64,000 nucleotides of DNA from Scleromitrula shiraiana (Eukaryota; Ascomycota; Leotiomycetes; Helotiales; Sclerotiniaceae), in the NCBI GenBank assembly GCA_028455995.1, contig JABELC010000014.1, forward strand, positions 1,011,783 through 1,075,782, read 5' to 3'. The notes below the pieces were generated by a model. The model had not been told where the DNA came from. It made no database searches and was given only the letters and a program-made list of their open reading frames with translations. A program made the position numbers and the translations under genes. Positions 11,473 to 23,001 of this stretch are shown here, one piece after another; the first letter of the stretch is position 1; each line of letters begins with the position of its first letter.

Positions 11473-12763
11473 CTAACAGTCACCACCCCATCCTCTATTA
11501 CTGTTATAAGCCTCCGCGATCCTCAATCCCTGTCCCAACACTCCCACCACTCCATCTGCAAATGCATTTCCAGTATTCGGTACCACCGATGGATTTAACA
11601 GTCCCCTTGCATCTGCATTAGCCGTCTCAATACGATATCGTTCATCCAAAGAACCATCATCACACTTCATTCTTGCCAATACCGCCCTCTTAATAGCGCT
11701 TTGCCAGCGATGAAACCATTCTACTTCACTCATCACAGTACAGTGCCTTGGATTTCCATCGTCTTTCTCTCGATCTGCATACGAAAAGATCACTTTCACT
11801 GTTTCATATTTGCGTGTAACGAAGAACAGGATGGGCCAAGATATGATCCACAAGAATGTAAGGTAGAAAAGCCATCTAATCCAGGTTGTGATGCGCCATG
11901 AATTAATCAAACCGGGCGAATATACTATCACGCGGTTATGGGTGATTGGAAACTGAACGGATAGGTGGCCACGATAGTTTGTTTCTTGTATGGCGGAGCG
12001 GAGAAGTTGCTCTAGTTTCTTGGTGTCATGGTTGATAATTTCGCGTTTAAGTGTGAATGACTTAACACCGGCTGGATTATTGACATAATGAGTACACCAT
12101 GCTTTTACTTCATCTTGTTGATTTTCCTCATCTGCCAACATGGCGGGTTCAATAGATGGAATTCTACCTCCTCGATATCCTCGTTTGTTGTTTGGTAAAC
12201 ATTCTATCTCCCCACCACCAAATTCAGTTCGCGACAGAAGATGCGTAATATTGATCCTTACAACGAAATCAGTGATTTTGTCTTTTGTTTCTTTATTTCC
12301 AGTTCGTCTTGTTTCCGTATGTGTACCATGTAGTTCTACATGATATGTTGGTGCGTATCTCATTTGCTCTTTAATCATGTTTGTGAGCGTGGTGGCATTG
12401 GTAGAGAAATCGGGAAAATATGTTCGAACTTCGGTATTATAAAAATCGCGAGTAGAGAATGGAAGTTCTGGAGGAGAGCTATGGGTAGTTAGATACAACG
12501 TATATGTTGTTGAAATGGAAATCTTACTGATACCAGTATCTTAATGATGTTGTTGGTCGTGGCTGGTTGGTAGCCTGACTAGTGGAACGGTGTAAATCAG
12601 AGGGGAGATCAGAAGGATTATCAGTATACGCTGGTAGTTCCTCGTCTGGGAAGCCATCAATATCATCTAAAAGAACGGCCGAAGAAGAAGAGGCTGCATC
12701 GTCAAGTATCGGATTATCTCGATAGATCCCAGGATGGGGGGGGATAGTGGTTCCTTTGCCCAT
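11473..12763 (-). CDS. Conserved fungal membrane-hairpin protein, 413 aa, unknown function
   Basis: Two exons (12528-12763 and 11473-12478) separated by a 49 nt intron (GTAAGA donor, CTAAC branch, TAG acceptor) give exactly 414 codons. The N-terminus is Pro/Asp/Ser-rich and disordered (DEELPAYTDNPSDLP). The core begins with RYWYQ and PFSTRDFYNTEVRTYFPDFS, continues with a beta-rich region, and near residues 277-300 has a hydrophobic hairpin (WIRWLFYLTFLWIISWPILFF). After the hairpin a soluble tail carries EVEWFHRWQSAIKRAV. From memory, this layout matches an unnamed family that is widespread in Pezizomycotina; its function is not known to me. It is likely anchored in an internal membrane by the hairpin. 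The gene is intact, with its promoter next to the AT-rich element at 13190. Confidence 0.8.
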
Positions 12764-13142
12764 CGTGATGAAATGAGTAATTGATGATTGTGGTAATAAT
12801 CAAAGAGAAAGGAAAGACGAAGATAGAGAGAATGAAAGAGTGAAGATAGAAAGTTAAGATGATTTATTACAAAAGTATTAGAACTAATGTTTCATTTTGC
12901 TAAGGCTGGCTCTGGTGCCGTACCTGCCTGGCATAAATTGCGGCGCAGTGCATCATAAGTGAGGATTTTCCTACTCGGCGAAATACTTTCTCATTGGCAT
13001 TGGGGTAGTAGTTGATAAAGGAAATTGAATAAAAAGTATGAAGATATAACAACAGACTTGAGGTTATATTGAAGAAGAGTTATTGTAGTACCGGTATGAT
13101 ATCTGATTTGAAGTGAAGTGAAGTGATGTACTACTATATAGT

Positions 13143-13170
13143 AAGGCTATAAGGCTATAAGGCTATAAGG
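13143..13170. repeat. Short tandem repeat, unit AAGGCTAT
   Basis: Three and a half head-to-tail copies of the 8-mer AAGGCTAT, just outside the left end of the AT-rich element. The rest of 12764-13189 is promoter spacer of the minus-strand 413-residue gene. Confidence 0.8.
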
Positions 13171-13189
13171 TTCCAGCCATAAAGTCTTT

Positions 13190-13954
13190 CCCTACAGTAT
13201 CACCTATTCAAGAAGTCAACCTGAATAGAATTTAATGATTTTCTTAAATAGACTTTAAGAAATCAGTTATTTTAATGTTTAAACACATTCAAAATTCAAA
13301 TATTAATATATTAAATTTATAATTAATTAAAAATTGAATTTTATATAATATAAACTAGTTTTTAAATTTAAAGATTAATTTTAAATTAACTTTAAATTAA
13401 TTTTAGATAAAATTTATTGATTTAAAATTATATTTAAAATAATTTTATTATTAATAATTATAATATAATTCAATTTTTATTTAAAATTTATAAAAAATTT
13501 TAATATTTTTAAATTTATATTTATATTTATTAATATTAATATTAATATTATATAAACAGATTTATTGTTAATTAAATTATTTATTATTATTATCAATATA
13601 AATTAATAATATTAAATTTGAATTTCAAGTTTAAATTAAAAAATTAAAATTTTAAATAAAAATGATTTTTTATAAAAATTATAGAATTTAAAAGTATATT
13701 TATATTATTTTTTTAATATATATGATTAATAATAATATAATTAATAATATTAATGTGAGTATATTAATAATAATACAAATGTAAAATGAGTTTTAACATA
13801 TTAATTAAATTAAAAAATAATAAAGTATATTTAAGTTATTCAAAATCATTTTTTAAAAATCAATTTATAATACAATTAAAATTTAAATTATAGTGTAAAA
13901 ATTTATTTTCTTAAATAGTATTCAAGATATCCCTGAATAGGTGATACCGTAGGG
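13190..13954. mobile_element. RIP-degraded DNA-transposon relic with 20-bp terminal inverted repeats
   Basis: The left end reads CCCTACAGTATCACCTATTC, and the reverse complement of the right end reads CCCTACGGTATCACCTATTC, so the ends match at 19 of 20 positions. The 765 bp between them are almost only A and T and hold no coding frame, as expected of RIP damage. A subterminal motif related to TTGAATA/CTGAATAG recurs inside both ends. The flanks share only TTT, so I cannot define a target-site duplication or a superfamily. It is probably a non-autonomous element or the collapsed remains of a larger one. It ends 62 bases upstream of a 5'-truncated MFS pseudogene, which suggests that insertion or a linked rearrangement broke that gene. 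Confidence 0.75.
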
Positions 13955-14016
13955 TTTACGGTCTTGTCAGTGACATTTACTAATCAATAATTAGGGGTAT
14001 CGAGTGGTCCTGGAAT

Positions 14017-14908
14017 TTGAAGATTTATTATAGTGACTCGTGCATCTTTCTACGGAGAGTCCTAATGGTAGTAGTCTTGGTCTGTATCTCAGTTTCCTTT
14101 CCTATTACCCCAGAGTTGCAATGTTCAAATTCAGTTCAAACTTCAACGCAGATAACAGGAGGAGTAATCTACCCCATCATATTCCACAACTTGCAACCTA
14201 AAATTGGTTTCGGCTGGGCAACTCGAGTCATGGGATTTATTGCTCTTGTCACGCTGACCATCTCTCTGACCTTCATGAGACAGCGTCTTCGCTCTCCTGA
14301 AAAACGTTCGCTTATAGATCTAACCGCCTTCCGTGGACCAACTTTCTATCTCTTTACTGCGGGTCCCCTCTTCGGTTTCATGGGCCTCTATGTGCCTTTC
14401 TTCTACGTCCAGACTTACACCATTTCAAATAATATCATGTTGACAAATTCGGCTTTCTATATGCTTTCTGCTCTCAACGCAGCTTCAATGTGTGGAAGAA
14501 TTGTCCCTAATTATTTGGCGGATCGCATAGGCCCTCTTGATGTACTTGTTTCTGGTACATTTGTCGCGTGCATCATTGTATTTGTGTGGATAGGAATCCA
14601 TAATGTAGGAGACATCATCGTCTTTTGTATTATATATGGATTCTCTTCCGGCTCATTTGTTTCAATTCCTCCTACGGTTATCGTCTCGCTCTCAGAGTAT
14701 GCGTGTTGTGGGTACTAGAATGGGTATGACTTTTGCAATTGGTGGCGTAGGTTTGTTGATTGGTACACCAGTGGCTGGTCAGTTGGTGTTGAATTATGGT
14801 TATACGAGTGCTATTATATTATGTGGAGTTTGTATCTTCTTGGCTGTAATGTTCTTTGCGGCTACGAGATGGGTTAAGACTGGGAGCACTTTGTTGAAAT
14901 TTGCTTGA
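14017..14908 (+). pseudogene. MFS transporter (monocarboxylate/MCH type) pseudogene, 5'-truncated and frameshifted
   Basis: The recognisable part starts near 14155 with GGVIYPIIFHNLQPKIGFGWATR, a hallmark of fungal monocarboxylate-transporter-like MFS proteins, and runs through five or six membrane segments (FGFMGLYVPFFYVQTYTI; ALNAASMCGRIVPNYLADRIG). The first half, about transmembrane segments 1-5, is absent, and what precedes 14155 does not align with the family. Near 14700 the frame changes by one base: the protein would continue as MRVVGTRMGMTFAIGGVGLLIGTP in the frame that ends at 14908, while the first frame stops at 14718. The two defects make a functional product unlikely. The transposon relic at 13190-13954 lies directly upstream. 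The missing 5' half was not found elsewhere in the window. Confidence 0.85.
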
Positions 14909-15114
14909 TTGTTTTTCACTTGAGGATGGGAGAGACATTCTTTTGAATCATGACTTAATAATATATGGACTTATATACTTGTATGCATTTTTTGTATGCA
15001 TTGGTTGTATGGCAAATTGAGATACCCTATTTTATTCCATTCTCGGGTTCTCCTATACTTTTCTCAGCTACAAGGAATGATCTTGTATCGTGTATGAGCC
15101 ATCTCAGCAGCCAG

Positions 15115-17102
15115 CTATAGACTGGCTTTCCCCCTTGACTCAAAGGGCAAAACAACGACCAAAAGTCCCGCAACTATGAACAACGCACCACTTGTATAAA
15201 CAGGAGCAGATGTTTCCAAATTCGCAAACATAGCAATTATCGGCTATTCATCAAACGTTAGTTCTTATAATTCCATGTATAAATAACAATCGAAGACAGA
15301 ATCGAAGACGGAAGAAAGAAGAAAAAAAAGGAAGAAAGAAAACAAGAACTTACAGCCATAATCCCAAAAACACGATTACTACAAGCTGTCAACGCGTTCC
15401 CCGTCCCTCTGTCTTTAGTGGCGAAAATTTCAGGCGTATACCCATAAAGCACTGCATACATAACATTACTCGTGAAATTAAATGCACAATTCCAACCTAA
15501 TAGGGCCTTCGAGTTCAACGCCGTAGTCGAAGCATATAGGAATACGCCTGTCAGAATTGTCGAAATAGAAAGTGTACCCTTTCTTCCCAACAACGGAACT
15601 TCGACAAGCAACCCACCGAGTAATGCGCCAGGGATTCCGAGCACAGAGATGATTAGACTGTTTCGATAGGTCAGGTAGGTACTGCCATCGCCGAAGGTTG
15701 CACCTCGTGTGGCTTGGATGTAAGGAAGGAAGGCATTATAGAGAGGGTATCCAAGTCCAATGAAGGCCCATATTATCATGATAAGACTTGTTGAGATTGC
15801 AATTTTGCGGGTTGCGAAAAGGGCTCGCACGTGCTTTAGACTGAGCTTTTCGAGTTTGCGTTTTACGGCTGTGGCGGCTGTGGTTCTGGATGATGAGGGA
15901 AGAGAGCCGCATGATGTGAGATGATCGATTGTCACTGTTTGAATGTTAGAGAGCTGGTGTCCCAAGACTTAAATGATAATAAATTCATACGATTTGATTC
16001 TTTTCCGTTTCTCCTGGCTACTTCATGAATGATTCGGACAGCCTCTTCATCAAGCCCTTTTCCCATGAGATATTTTGGGGACTCGTAGATAGTGAAAAGG
16101 ACGAATCGGATCAGGAATTCAATCATTGAGATCCCTCCCATAGTGATCAAGAAATACCTCCATCCCATATTGTCCTTTCGATGGCAAACGGTATCCTCTT
16201 GACAAGTTAAGTTTCCCAATAGTGGCCATGCAACCAAATTTGCTATAACCTGAGCGATAGCCCAATCAATAGACAGAACTGTTAGAAGATATTGGTGTGA
16301 TCCTGGGAGAAACTCAAGAAATACCTGGAGAAAAAGTCAGTCGTTCGTTGCATAATATCTTCGTTTGGAAATAGTGAATAGTTTTCATACAGCCGAATCC
16401 ACGGGAAGATTTCCTCCAACTCCAAAACTCCAAAGTGCAGCAAAACACCCGATTGCGGCAAAATTAGGTGAACCAGCAGCTATTAGTCCAAATACTGCAG
16501 TGATTCCAAGAGTGACGTTGAAAGCCAATTTTCGTCCAAATATATCACACCCAAATCCCCAAAACATTGCTCCAGCAAGAAGACCAATATTTTGTGCAAG
16601 AGTCAGTAGAGGTGGATGGGACGGTAAAAATTCGTTAGTGATTGATGTGACTTTTTTGAATCAGCATATACAATTTCAAAGTGAGGAGGAGTTAGATTGA
16701 TGAGTGTATTGGTAGATGTTCATACATATAAGTGAGGTAGCGATTGGCCATAAATTATCATTTGCCCATCCGAAACCAACTACAATAAATAGTTGCCATT
16801 GATACCATCCCATGCCAATTTCCTGAATCTGTCAAAACGTATTATGTTAGCAAGCATCCATAAAAATAGATGATTCAATTGTTTCCTACAGCTTCATTTA
16901 AAACTCGTGCTTTGGCTTCATATACGGGATCCATGGTACCTGCGGGAAGCGTTGTGGCCAATTCAATGCCATCGACCTCTGATTGATGATTGAAATATTT
17001 ATGTTCGCGACTACTCCCATTTTTGATATCGGAGGATGGGTCTTTTAATCCCAGAGGTACATGATCATCGACTTCAACGTTATTATCATCCTTACTTGCC
17101 AT
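15115..17102 (-). CDS. MFS transporter, SV2-like/sugar-transporter type, 539 aa
   Basis: Six exons (16890-17102, 16726-16828, 16391-16650, 15991-16324, 15354-15934, 15115-15243) join in phase to exactly 540 codons. The protein has a hydrophilic N-terminus, then twelve-segment MFS architecture: WANDNLWPIATSLIF (segment 1), the loop motif WGFGCDIFGRK, and FGVGGNLPVDSAVFLEFLP, a stretch typical of fungal SV2-type carriers. A long central loop (KESNL-TIDHLTSCGSLPSSS) precedes segment 7, and a GRKGT motif follows segment 8. It sits in the plasma membrane or an organelle membrane; the substrate cannot be read from sequence. All catalytic-like charged positions of the MFS loops are present and no frame break is seen, in contrast to the broken MFS gene next to it. 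The promoter faces the AT-rich island. Confidence 0.93.
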
Positions 17103-17531
17103 ATTGCCGTTTGAGTCTTCTTGATGTCGTTGTGTTCGATTTATTTGCTTGATAGTTTAAGAACCCAAAGTACTAGTAGATGGAATAATGATTGCCAACT
17201 TGAATGTGATAACCCGATGTTGAAATAAACGATTAATCAACCCTAAGTCCCTAAGTTGTTGTTGTTGTACCATGTGACGTGCCTGTTTCCAAGGTGGCAG
17301 GGGATGGTTACTCCCTGCCGTGAAAAAGTGCAGTAGCGATGATGGAATGATTATTGGCTATGTTTAAAATTTGTTATATCGTATCATATCGTATCATAAT
17401 TGCGCAAGAACATGTAACGTGGCTTTTACTAGTAATGAGAATTATTTAAACGGTAGATACCTCAAATACTACTACTACTACTACTACTACTAGTAGTAGC
17501 ATCATTTTAAGTTATGATACTACACATTTAC
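17103..17531. promoter_or_regulatory. Promoter-side spacer with an ACT/AGT microsatellite
   Basis: Upstream region of the SV2-type transporter. At 17468-17499 about eight ACT triplets run into three AGT triplets, which makes an imperfect inverted repeat at the edge of the AT-rich island. No other gene is seen. Confidence 0.5.
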
Positions 17532-18492
17532 TACTCGGTCAAATTAAAATTGAAGCACGCGCAAAATAAGCGAATCACTTCAAAATCGACGATTTTGTAT
17601 AAATCATCTTTTGTACCAATATAAAAAATCGATTATTTATTTATAGAATTATTTAAAATATTAAATATAAATTATTTTTATATTAAAATATTTATTATTA
17701 AAATTTAAAAATTAAATAATGATTTTAAAATTTATAATATTTAATTAAATATAAAATAAAAATTATATAAAAATATTTTATTTTTAATTTAATTTAAATT
17801 AAATAAATTATTATATTAAAAAAAAAGAAGATATATATAAATATATAAAAAAAAGTTTTTATTTAATATAAATATTATGTATATTAAAAATATATAAAAA
17901 ATAGAATATAATAAAATTAAAAAGAATATATATAATATTTATAAATATTAATTTAAAGTATTATTATAATTTTGATTTTTAAAAATTATTAAAATCATTT
18001 TAAATTTTTATATATAATAATTTATATCTTTATAATTATTATATTAATATATTATTCAATATAATTTTGATTTAAATAAATTATTAAAATTTTTAATTTG
18101 AAAAATTTTAAAGAATTTAGAATATTATATTAAGTTTTAATATATAATATTTATATTAAATAAAAACTTTTTTTATATATTTATATATATCTTCTTTATT
18201 TTTTAATATAATAATTTATTTAATTTAAATTAAATTAAAAATAAAATATTTTTATATAATTTTTATTTTATATTTAAATTAATATTATAAATTTTAAAAT
18301 CATTATTTAATTGTTAAATTTTAATAATAAATATTTTAATATAAAAATAATTTATATTTAATATTTTAAATAATTCTATAAATAAATAATCGATTTTTTT
18401 ATATTAATATAAAAGATAATTTATTTAAAATTATTGATTTTGAAGTGATTCGTTTATTTTACGCGTGCTTCAATTTTAATTTGATCGAGTAC
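17532..18492. mobile_element. Long-inverted-repeat element (foldback/MITE-like), RIP-mutated
   Basis: The left end reads TACTCGGTCAAATTAAAATT and the right end, reverse-complemented, TACTCGATCAAATTAAAATT. The two arms stay nearly identical for about 350 bases (left arm to ~17885, right arm from ~18135), including GAAGCACGCG, then CACTTCAAAATC, and a GAAGATATATATAAATATA stretch. Differences between the arms in the outer 60 bases are mostly G-to-A or C-to-T, as RIP produces. TA flanks both ends, which fits a Tc1/mariner-type target site. The ~250 bp centre has no coding frame. It is probably a non-autonomous element with very long terminal repeats. Confidence 0.8.
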
Positions 18493-20460
18493 TAGTAGTA
18501 ATTTAAATTATATAAAAATTAATGATTATTTATAATATTTAATATAAAGATTATAGAAAATAATTTTATTACTTCTACTACTAGTACTACTAGTACTAAT
18601 AGTAGTATGATATAATATTTTTTTAAATTCCAGTTTTTTTTAATTTGAATCATCATGATAGTACTACTACTACTAGTAGTAGTATCATAATCATGATGAT
18701 ATTTTAAATAATTTTATTTTTTATTATTAATAGTATTTATTAAGAAAATCGATTGATTTAGTTAACTTGAAAGTTTATGTACTAGTACTACTAGTAGTAC
18801 TAGTATATATACAAGTTAGTAGTATACTAGTACTAATAGTATTGAGAGTGTGTATAGTATTGAGATTGATGAGATTGATGAGATTAATGAGATTAATGAG
18901 ATTAATGAGATTAATGAGATTAATGAGATTAATGAGATTAATGAGATTAATGAGATTAATGAGATTAATGAGATTGATAATTAATCAGAATATATTCAAG
19001 TTATTATAATAGTACATCAACAAAAAGAATTTCGACCAATTAATACTAGTAGACAAGAGTAATCTTTGTAGTTAAAAATTTGTAAAATTAATAAAGATAA
19101 TCTTGATGTATATTAAAGTTCTTTTGTATTACTACACTTAGACTAGTAATAGATAGATTTTATAGTTAATTGATGCTCAATGAATAATTAATTAACAAAG
19201 AGATATTAATAATTTATTCTTAATTAACAAATAAAATTTATTTTATATAATATTATATTATTATTAATTATTAATATTATTAATATTTTTAATATTTTTA
19301 ATATTATCAATATTATCAATATTATTAATGTTTTTAATATTCTTTTTTTCTATTATATATTAATATATCGTTAATATATATACTAGTAGTATATACTAGT
19401 AAATTTTAATAAATTAATTGATTCTATTGATAAATAATTCTCTTTTTTATAATTAATAATATTATATAATATTTAAGTTGATAAAGAACTTTTTCTAAAA
19501 AATTCATATAATCTTTATATTAAATATTATCAAGAATTTCATAACTTAATTTTTATATATTTTAAACTTATATAGAATTTTAAAATAAAATTATATAATA
19601 ATAAAAATTATAGTATTATTAAAATTATTTAATCAAATTTTATTTATCAATATATTTTTCATTATTTTTTAAACTTGAAATATAATTATAATTTATATAC
19701 TAATAATATATAATTAATAAATTTATTAATGATTATAATTATATACTCTTATTACAACTTGAAAGAGCTTTCAAGTTTTAATAATCGATTAATGGTTAAT
19801 TAATAGCTATTGATAATCATTGACGTAAGTCAGTGGTCTATGCGAAGAATCTTTATTTTTTTGATCAATATTTTTTTTGCTGATGTAGTACTACTAGTAG
19901 TAGACTGGGGATAAATTGATAATTAATTATCAGTATATTTTTGTTAATTAATAATCAATTATTACTACTAGTGCTAGTACTAGTAATATGTTTTTACTAT
20001 TACTACTACTAGTAGTAGTAGTAGTAGTAATTGATGATTAATCAATAATTAATCTGATTCAGAGTCAGTTCTAGCAAGTTCAACTACTAGTACTAGTAGT
20101 ACTATAATCAATTATAATTACTAGTAACTACTAGTATAAAGTCTAATTAATTCGCTTCTATCATAATATTAGAAAGTTTAATACATATCAAAATAATCTC
20201 TATTACTAGTATTAATACTAGTAATTGTTAATAAATAAAGATTCAAGTTATCTTTATCTATTAAAAATATAGAAAATTTTTGATTGACTCGAATTATGAT
20301 GAACTTCATTCAAGTTGAATTACTAATTATTAATATAAATATTCTATATAATTAATGCATATCTTTTTAACTAAAATTTTTTTCACTCAAACATACACGT
20401 ACTAGTACTATAGAAAAGACAGAATCTAATTGTATTGTTGAAATTATTGATCTAAAACTA
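18493..20460. repeat. AT-rich RIP island with ACTAGT-centred palindromes
   Basis: About 2 kb of A/T-dominated DNA without any coding frame. The only G/C-bearing motifs are short stretches built from ACT, AGT and CTAG, almost all centred on the palindrome ACTAGT (for example near 18580, 18675, 18785, 19385, 19895, 19970, 20005, 20090, 20125, 20210 and 20402). RIP acts on CpA; ACTAGT has C followed by T on both strands, so these motifs could be the surviving part of older repeats. No ends of a defined element were found. Confidence 0.7.
18862..18978. repeat. Nine-base tandem repeat, 13 copies of GAGATTRAT
   Basis: Thirteen adjoining copies of GAGATTAAT, with three copies (two first, one last) as GAGATTGAT. 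In one frame it would read Met-Arg-Leu repeats, but no start or gene context supports translation. It lies in the AT-rich island and is a minisatellite. Confidence 0.9.
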
Positions 20461-21232
20461 GTAGGTGACCGTGACGGACAGGGCTATAAGAGCCTCCATT
20501 TTGCTGACTAATCAGATCTGTAACATTAACCTCTTTTCTCGTATTGAACCCTTAATATCAACCACGTGACCGTAATACTATCATAAATTAATCCTCACAC
20601 TAGATTAGGTCGCTCTATTGTAACGCGCGCGCCAGAGGTCATCGACCGCAAAAAATTGTGGAATGACCTTATAATAACCTCCAACATGGTTTTACATTCC
20701 GCTTGACGATAATTCTATCCACAAATACACGGTATAATACATCAAAAGTTATCTGAATCGAGGCGATGCAAGATCTAGTTATACGTTACGTAGTCAGTTA
20801 TGTAGTTTCGCATTCAGCCTTTCAGGATCTTGTTATCTAACAGTGCTAGATGTACACATATCTGATTTCACAAATTACATTACATGTTAAAATCTTAAAA
20901 TCCGTGAATTGGAATCCAGCAATGCCATGATGAATAGGCTAAATTTGATGATAAGAACTTTCTTTAAATTATACTAAGATATTATGCAATGACAATCATT
21001 GATAAATTGTGATTATATACAATAATTTCATTGGTTCTATGAGTTCTCTGAGCTTTATCGTACTGCCGACCACTGGCCAAGGCCAACGACCACTATTCTC
21101 GTGATGGAAACATGCTGGACCAGGTGGAGAATTTCTGTGCTTTATATTCAACACACTCGTTCCTAGGAGTATTTCATATGTCTTCCTTATTGCTGTGTCA
21201 TTTTGTTGAGCAACATCATTATTTCAATTACC
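20461..21232. other. Intergenic, normal composition, promoter side of the next gene
   Basis: Composition returns sharply to normal at about 20460, marking the edge of the AT-rich island. There is one CACGTGAC E-box-like site near 20562 and a GCGCGCGCC stretch near 20625. No gene is seen. Confidence 0.5.
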
Positions 21233-22384
21233 ATGTTTTCATCCAAGTCCGATCCAAAGAAAAAGAATCAATCTGGGTTATTTAGTGCATTAATAAATTC
21301 TACCCAAGGTCTGAAATTGTATCCGCAAAGGAAGGGTTCGAAAATACCGAGAAGCTCTAAGGTTCCACATGCTCCTAAAACCTCTGGCCGTAGTCTCTTC
21401 AAACCGACAGAACAATCGGCGAAAAAACACAAACAACCTAAAAAGCAAGGAAAGAAGCCTGAACCGAAGGAAAGAAGTTGGGGAGGCACATTTAGCAGGC
21501 TGTTGTCATCAAAATCATCAATTTCGTCTAAAAAAACATCTAGGCAAACGTCTAGAAAATCTAAAGATAATTTTGAATTTGCAGGCGCAGATCCTGCTCC
21601 TGACCCACTAGCTTTTAGACAGGCCTCAGTGAAATACGTGAATACCGTTTCATCTGCTAAACCTCGGTTCACTCATTCCAAGGTATCAGTTGAAAGTTGC
21701 AGTGCACAATTCTTAACAGTAGATGATTCTCAAAGCTCTTCATTTGGAAGTCCCAATCGAAATTCATCTAATAACCAGCGTTCTCCATCAAACTATCTCG
21801 CACCCAATTCACCGAGAAAATTGAATAAAGCAACACCATCAACGGGTCAAAGATTTCATGGGGAGTCTAATTACCAAGAATCTGGCATTCCTCTGTATAT
21901 TGATCAACCTAATGCAAGATTATCTGAATCGAAAAAAAGATATCTTAGGAGTTTCATCAGGAGTTCTGAAAGAGGAAGCAACAATTTGAGTAGACACGCC
22001 ATGAGAGGCTCACGTAGTAAGTATTAGGAGTGTCCCAGATATAAGATCCTTCTAATATCTTATAGATCTTTCTATCACGATGGAACCTGACAATTCTCAA
22101 ACGCAAGCCCATCCCAGTCCAGCGGTTCAGGGCAGGAAGATTGTTCAAACGAAAGTCCGTGACAATCTACCAAGTCAGAGTGAGGGGGTTAAGGTGCCAA
22201 AACATAAACAACCAAACATACAAAATAATAGCGGTAAGATAAGAAATTGTCGATCCGGGGAAATTACAAATACTAATGATTTCTTCTAGGCATTAAGGAT
22301 GTTTCTAATCAAGGAGAAAGTTCACTCAAAAATAAAGACAAAAAGAAGAAGAAGGTGAATTTTTCCCTGGTCAAAGAGGTTTAA
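21233..22384 (+). CDS. Basic, Ser/Lys-rich disordered protein, 348 aa, unknown
   Basis: Three exons (21233-22016, 22066-22233, 22290-22384) join in phase to exactly 349 codons. The first intron has a GTAAGT donor, CTAAT branch and TATAG acceptor; its donor overlaps what would otherwise be the end of a 264-residue protein (stop 22025-22027). The start chosen is the ATG at 21233 (MFSSKSDPKKKNQSG), not an upstream in-frame codon, because it opens the charged body directly. The protein is rich in Lys, Ser, Arg and Pro with a run KKHKQPKKQGKKPEPKE and a Lys tail (KNKDKKKKKVNF). It has no signal peptide, no membrane segment and no domain I know. The basic runs would suit nuclear or nucleic-acid contact; that is an inference. 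It borders the AT-rich island and may be lineage-specific. Confidence 0.6.
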
Positions 22385-23001
22385 ATCTTGTAGAAATATC
22401 TTGGTATAATTTTTTGGGACTTTGCTTTCTTATTTCTCGTTACAATTTAGGCATATAATACTAGTTTGATGATCAGCGCACCTGCAACATATATAATTTA
22501 TTGAATGTTATTTCTTTTACTTGCCACTGAAAGGTTTCATCATCCAAACCATCATCATCATTCCTTGAATTAAAAACATACCTTAAAACTATGGAGAGCA
22601 GCAATCACTGGATCAACCACGTTGGTAATGAATAGCCATCATCCCTCTACTAATCGATAACAACACATACTTACATAACGATGGGCAATGGATATGGAAG
22701 GGGTCAATCTGATCCTGTTTGTGGCTGTTGTCCTTGATAGCCGCCAAAAGCGCAGCCAACCAAGCCGCACCACCTACTGACCCAAAGCGCGCGTTTTCGA
22801 GTATTCTCACGAAACTCCTCAATCTAGGTATCAATCAATGTTTTTAAATTATCCTTAAAATATGATGACTTCTGGCGTTATAGGTGGATATATTGGAGGT
22901 GGACTGCTCAAAATTGTCTGGAAGTTTGAGAATTTGAATCACCTAATGCTTGAGATACTGAGCTACTTTGATTTTATTTCATCAGTTGATCAGAATACAA
23001 A
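22385..23001. other. Intergenic, no supported gene
   Basis: Spacer between the basic protein gene and the pseudogene starting at 23002. The short frames here have no coding character. Confidence 0.4.

Noticed and set aside
15932..15990. Frame end TSSLTFKQ as a true C-terminus in the SV2-type transporter
   Set aside because: It lies in an intron (15935-15990) with GTATGA donor, CTAAC branch and CAG acceptor that restores the full protein.
18767..19009. Open frame with Met-Arg-Leu repeats
   Set aside because: It is the translation of the 9-base minisatellite in RIP-damaged DNA.
17532..20460. AT-rich island as a centromere
   Set aside because: It is only ~3 kb, lies ~44 kb from the telomere, and contains ordinary transposon and minisatellite signs; ascomycete regional centromeres are far larger.
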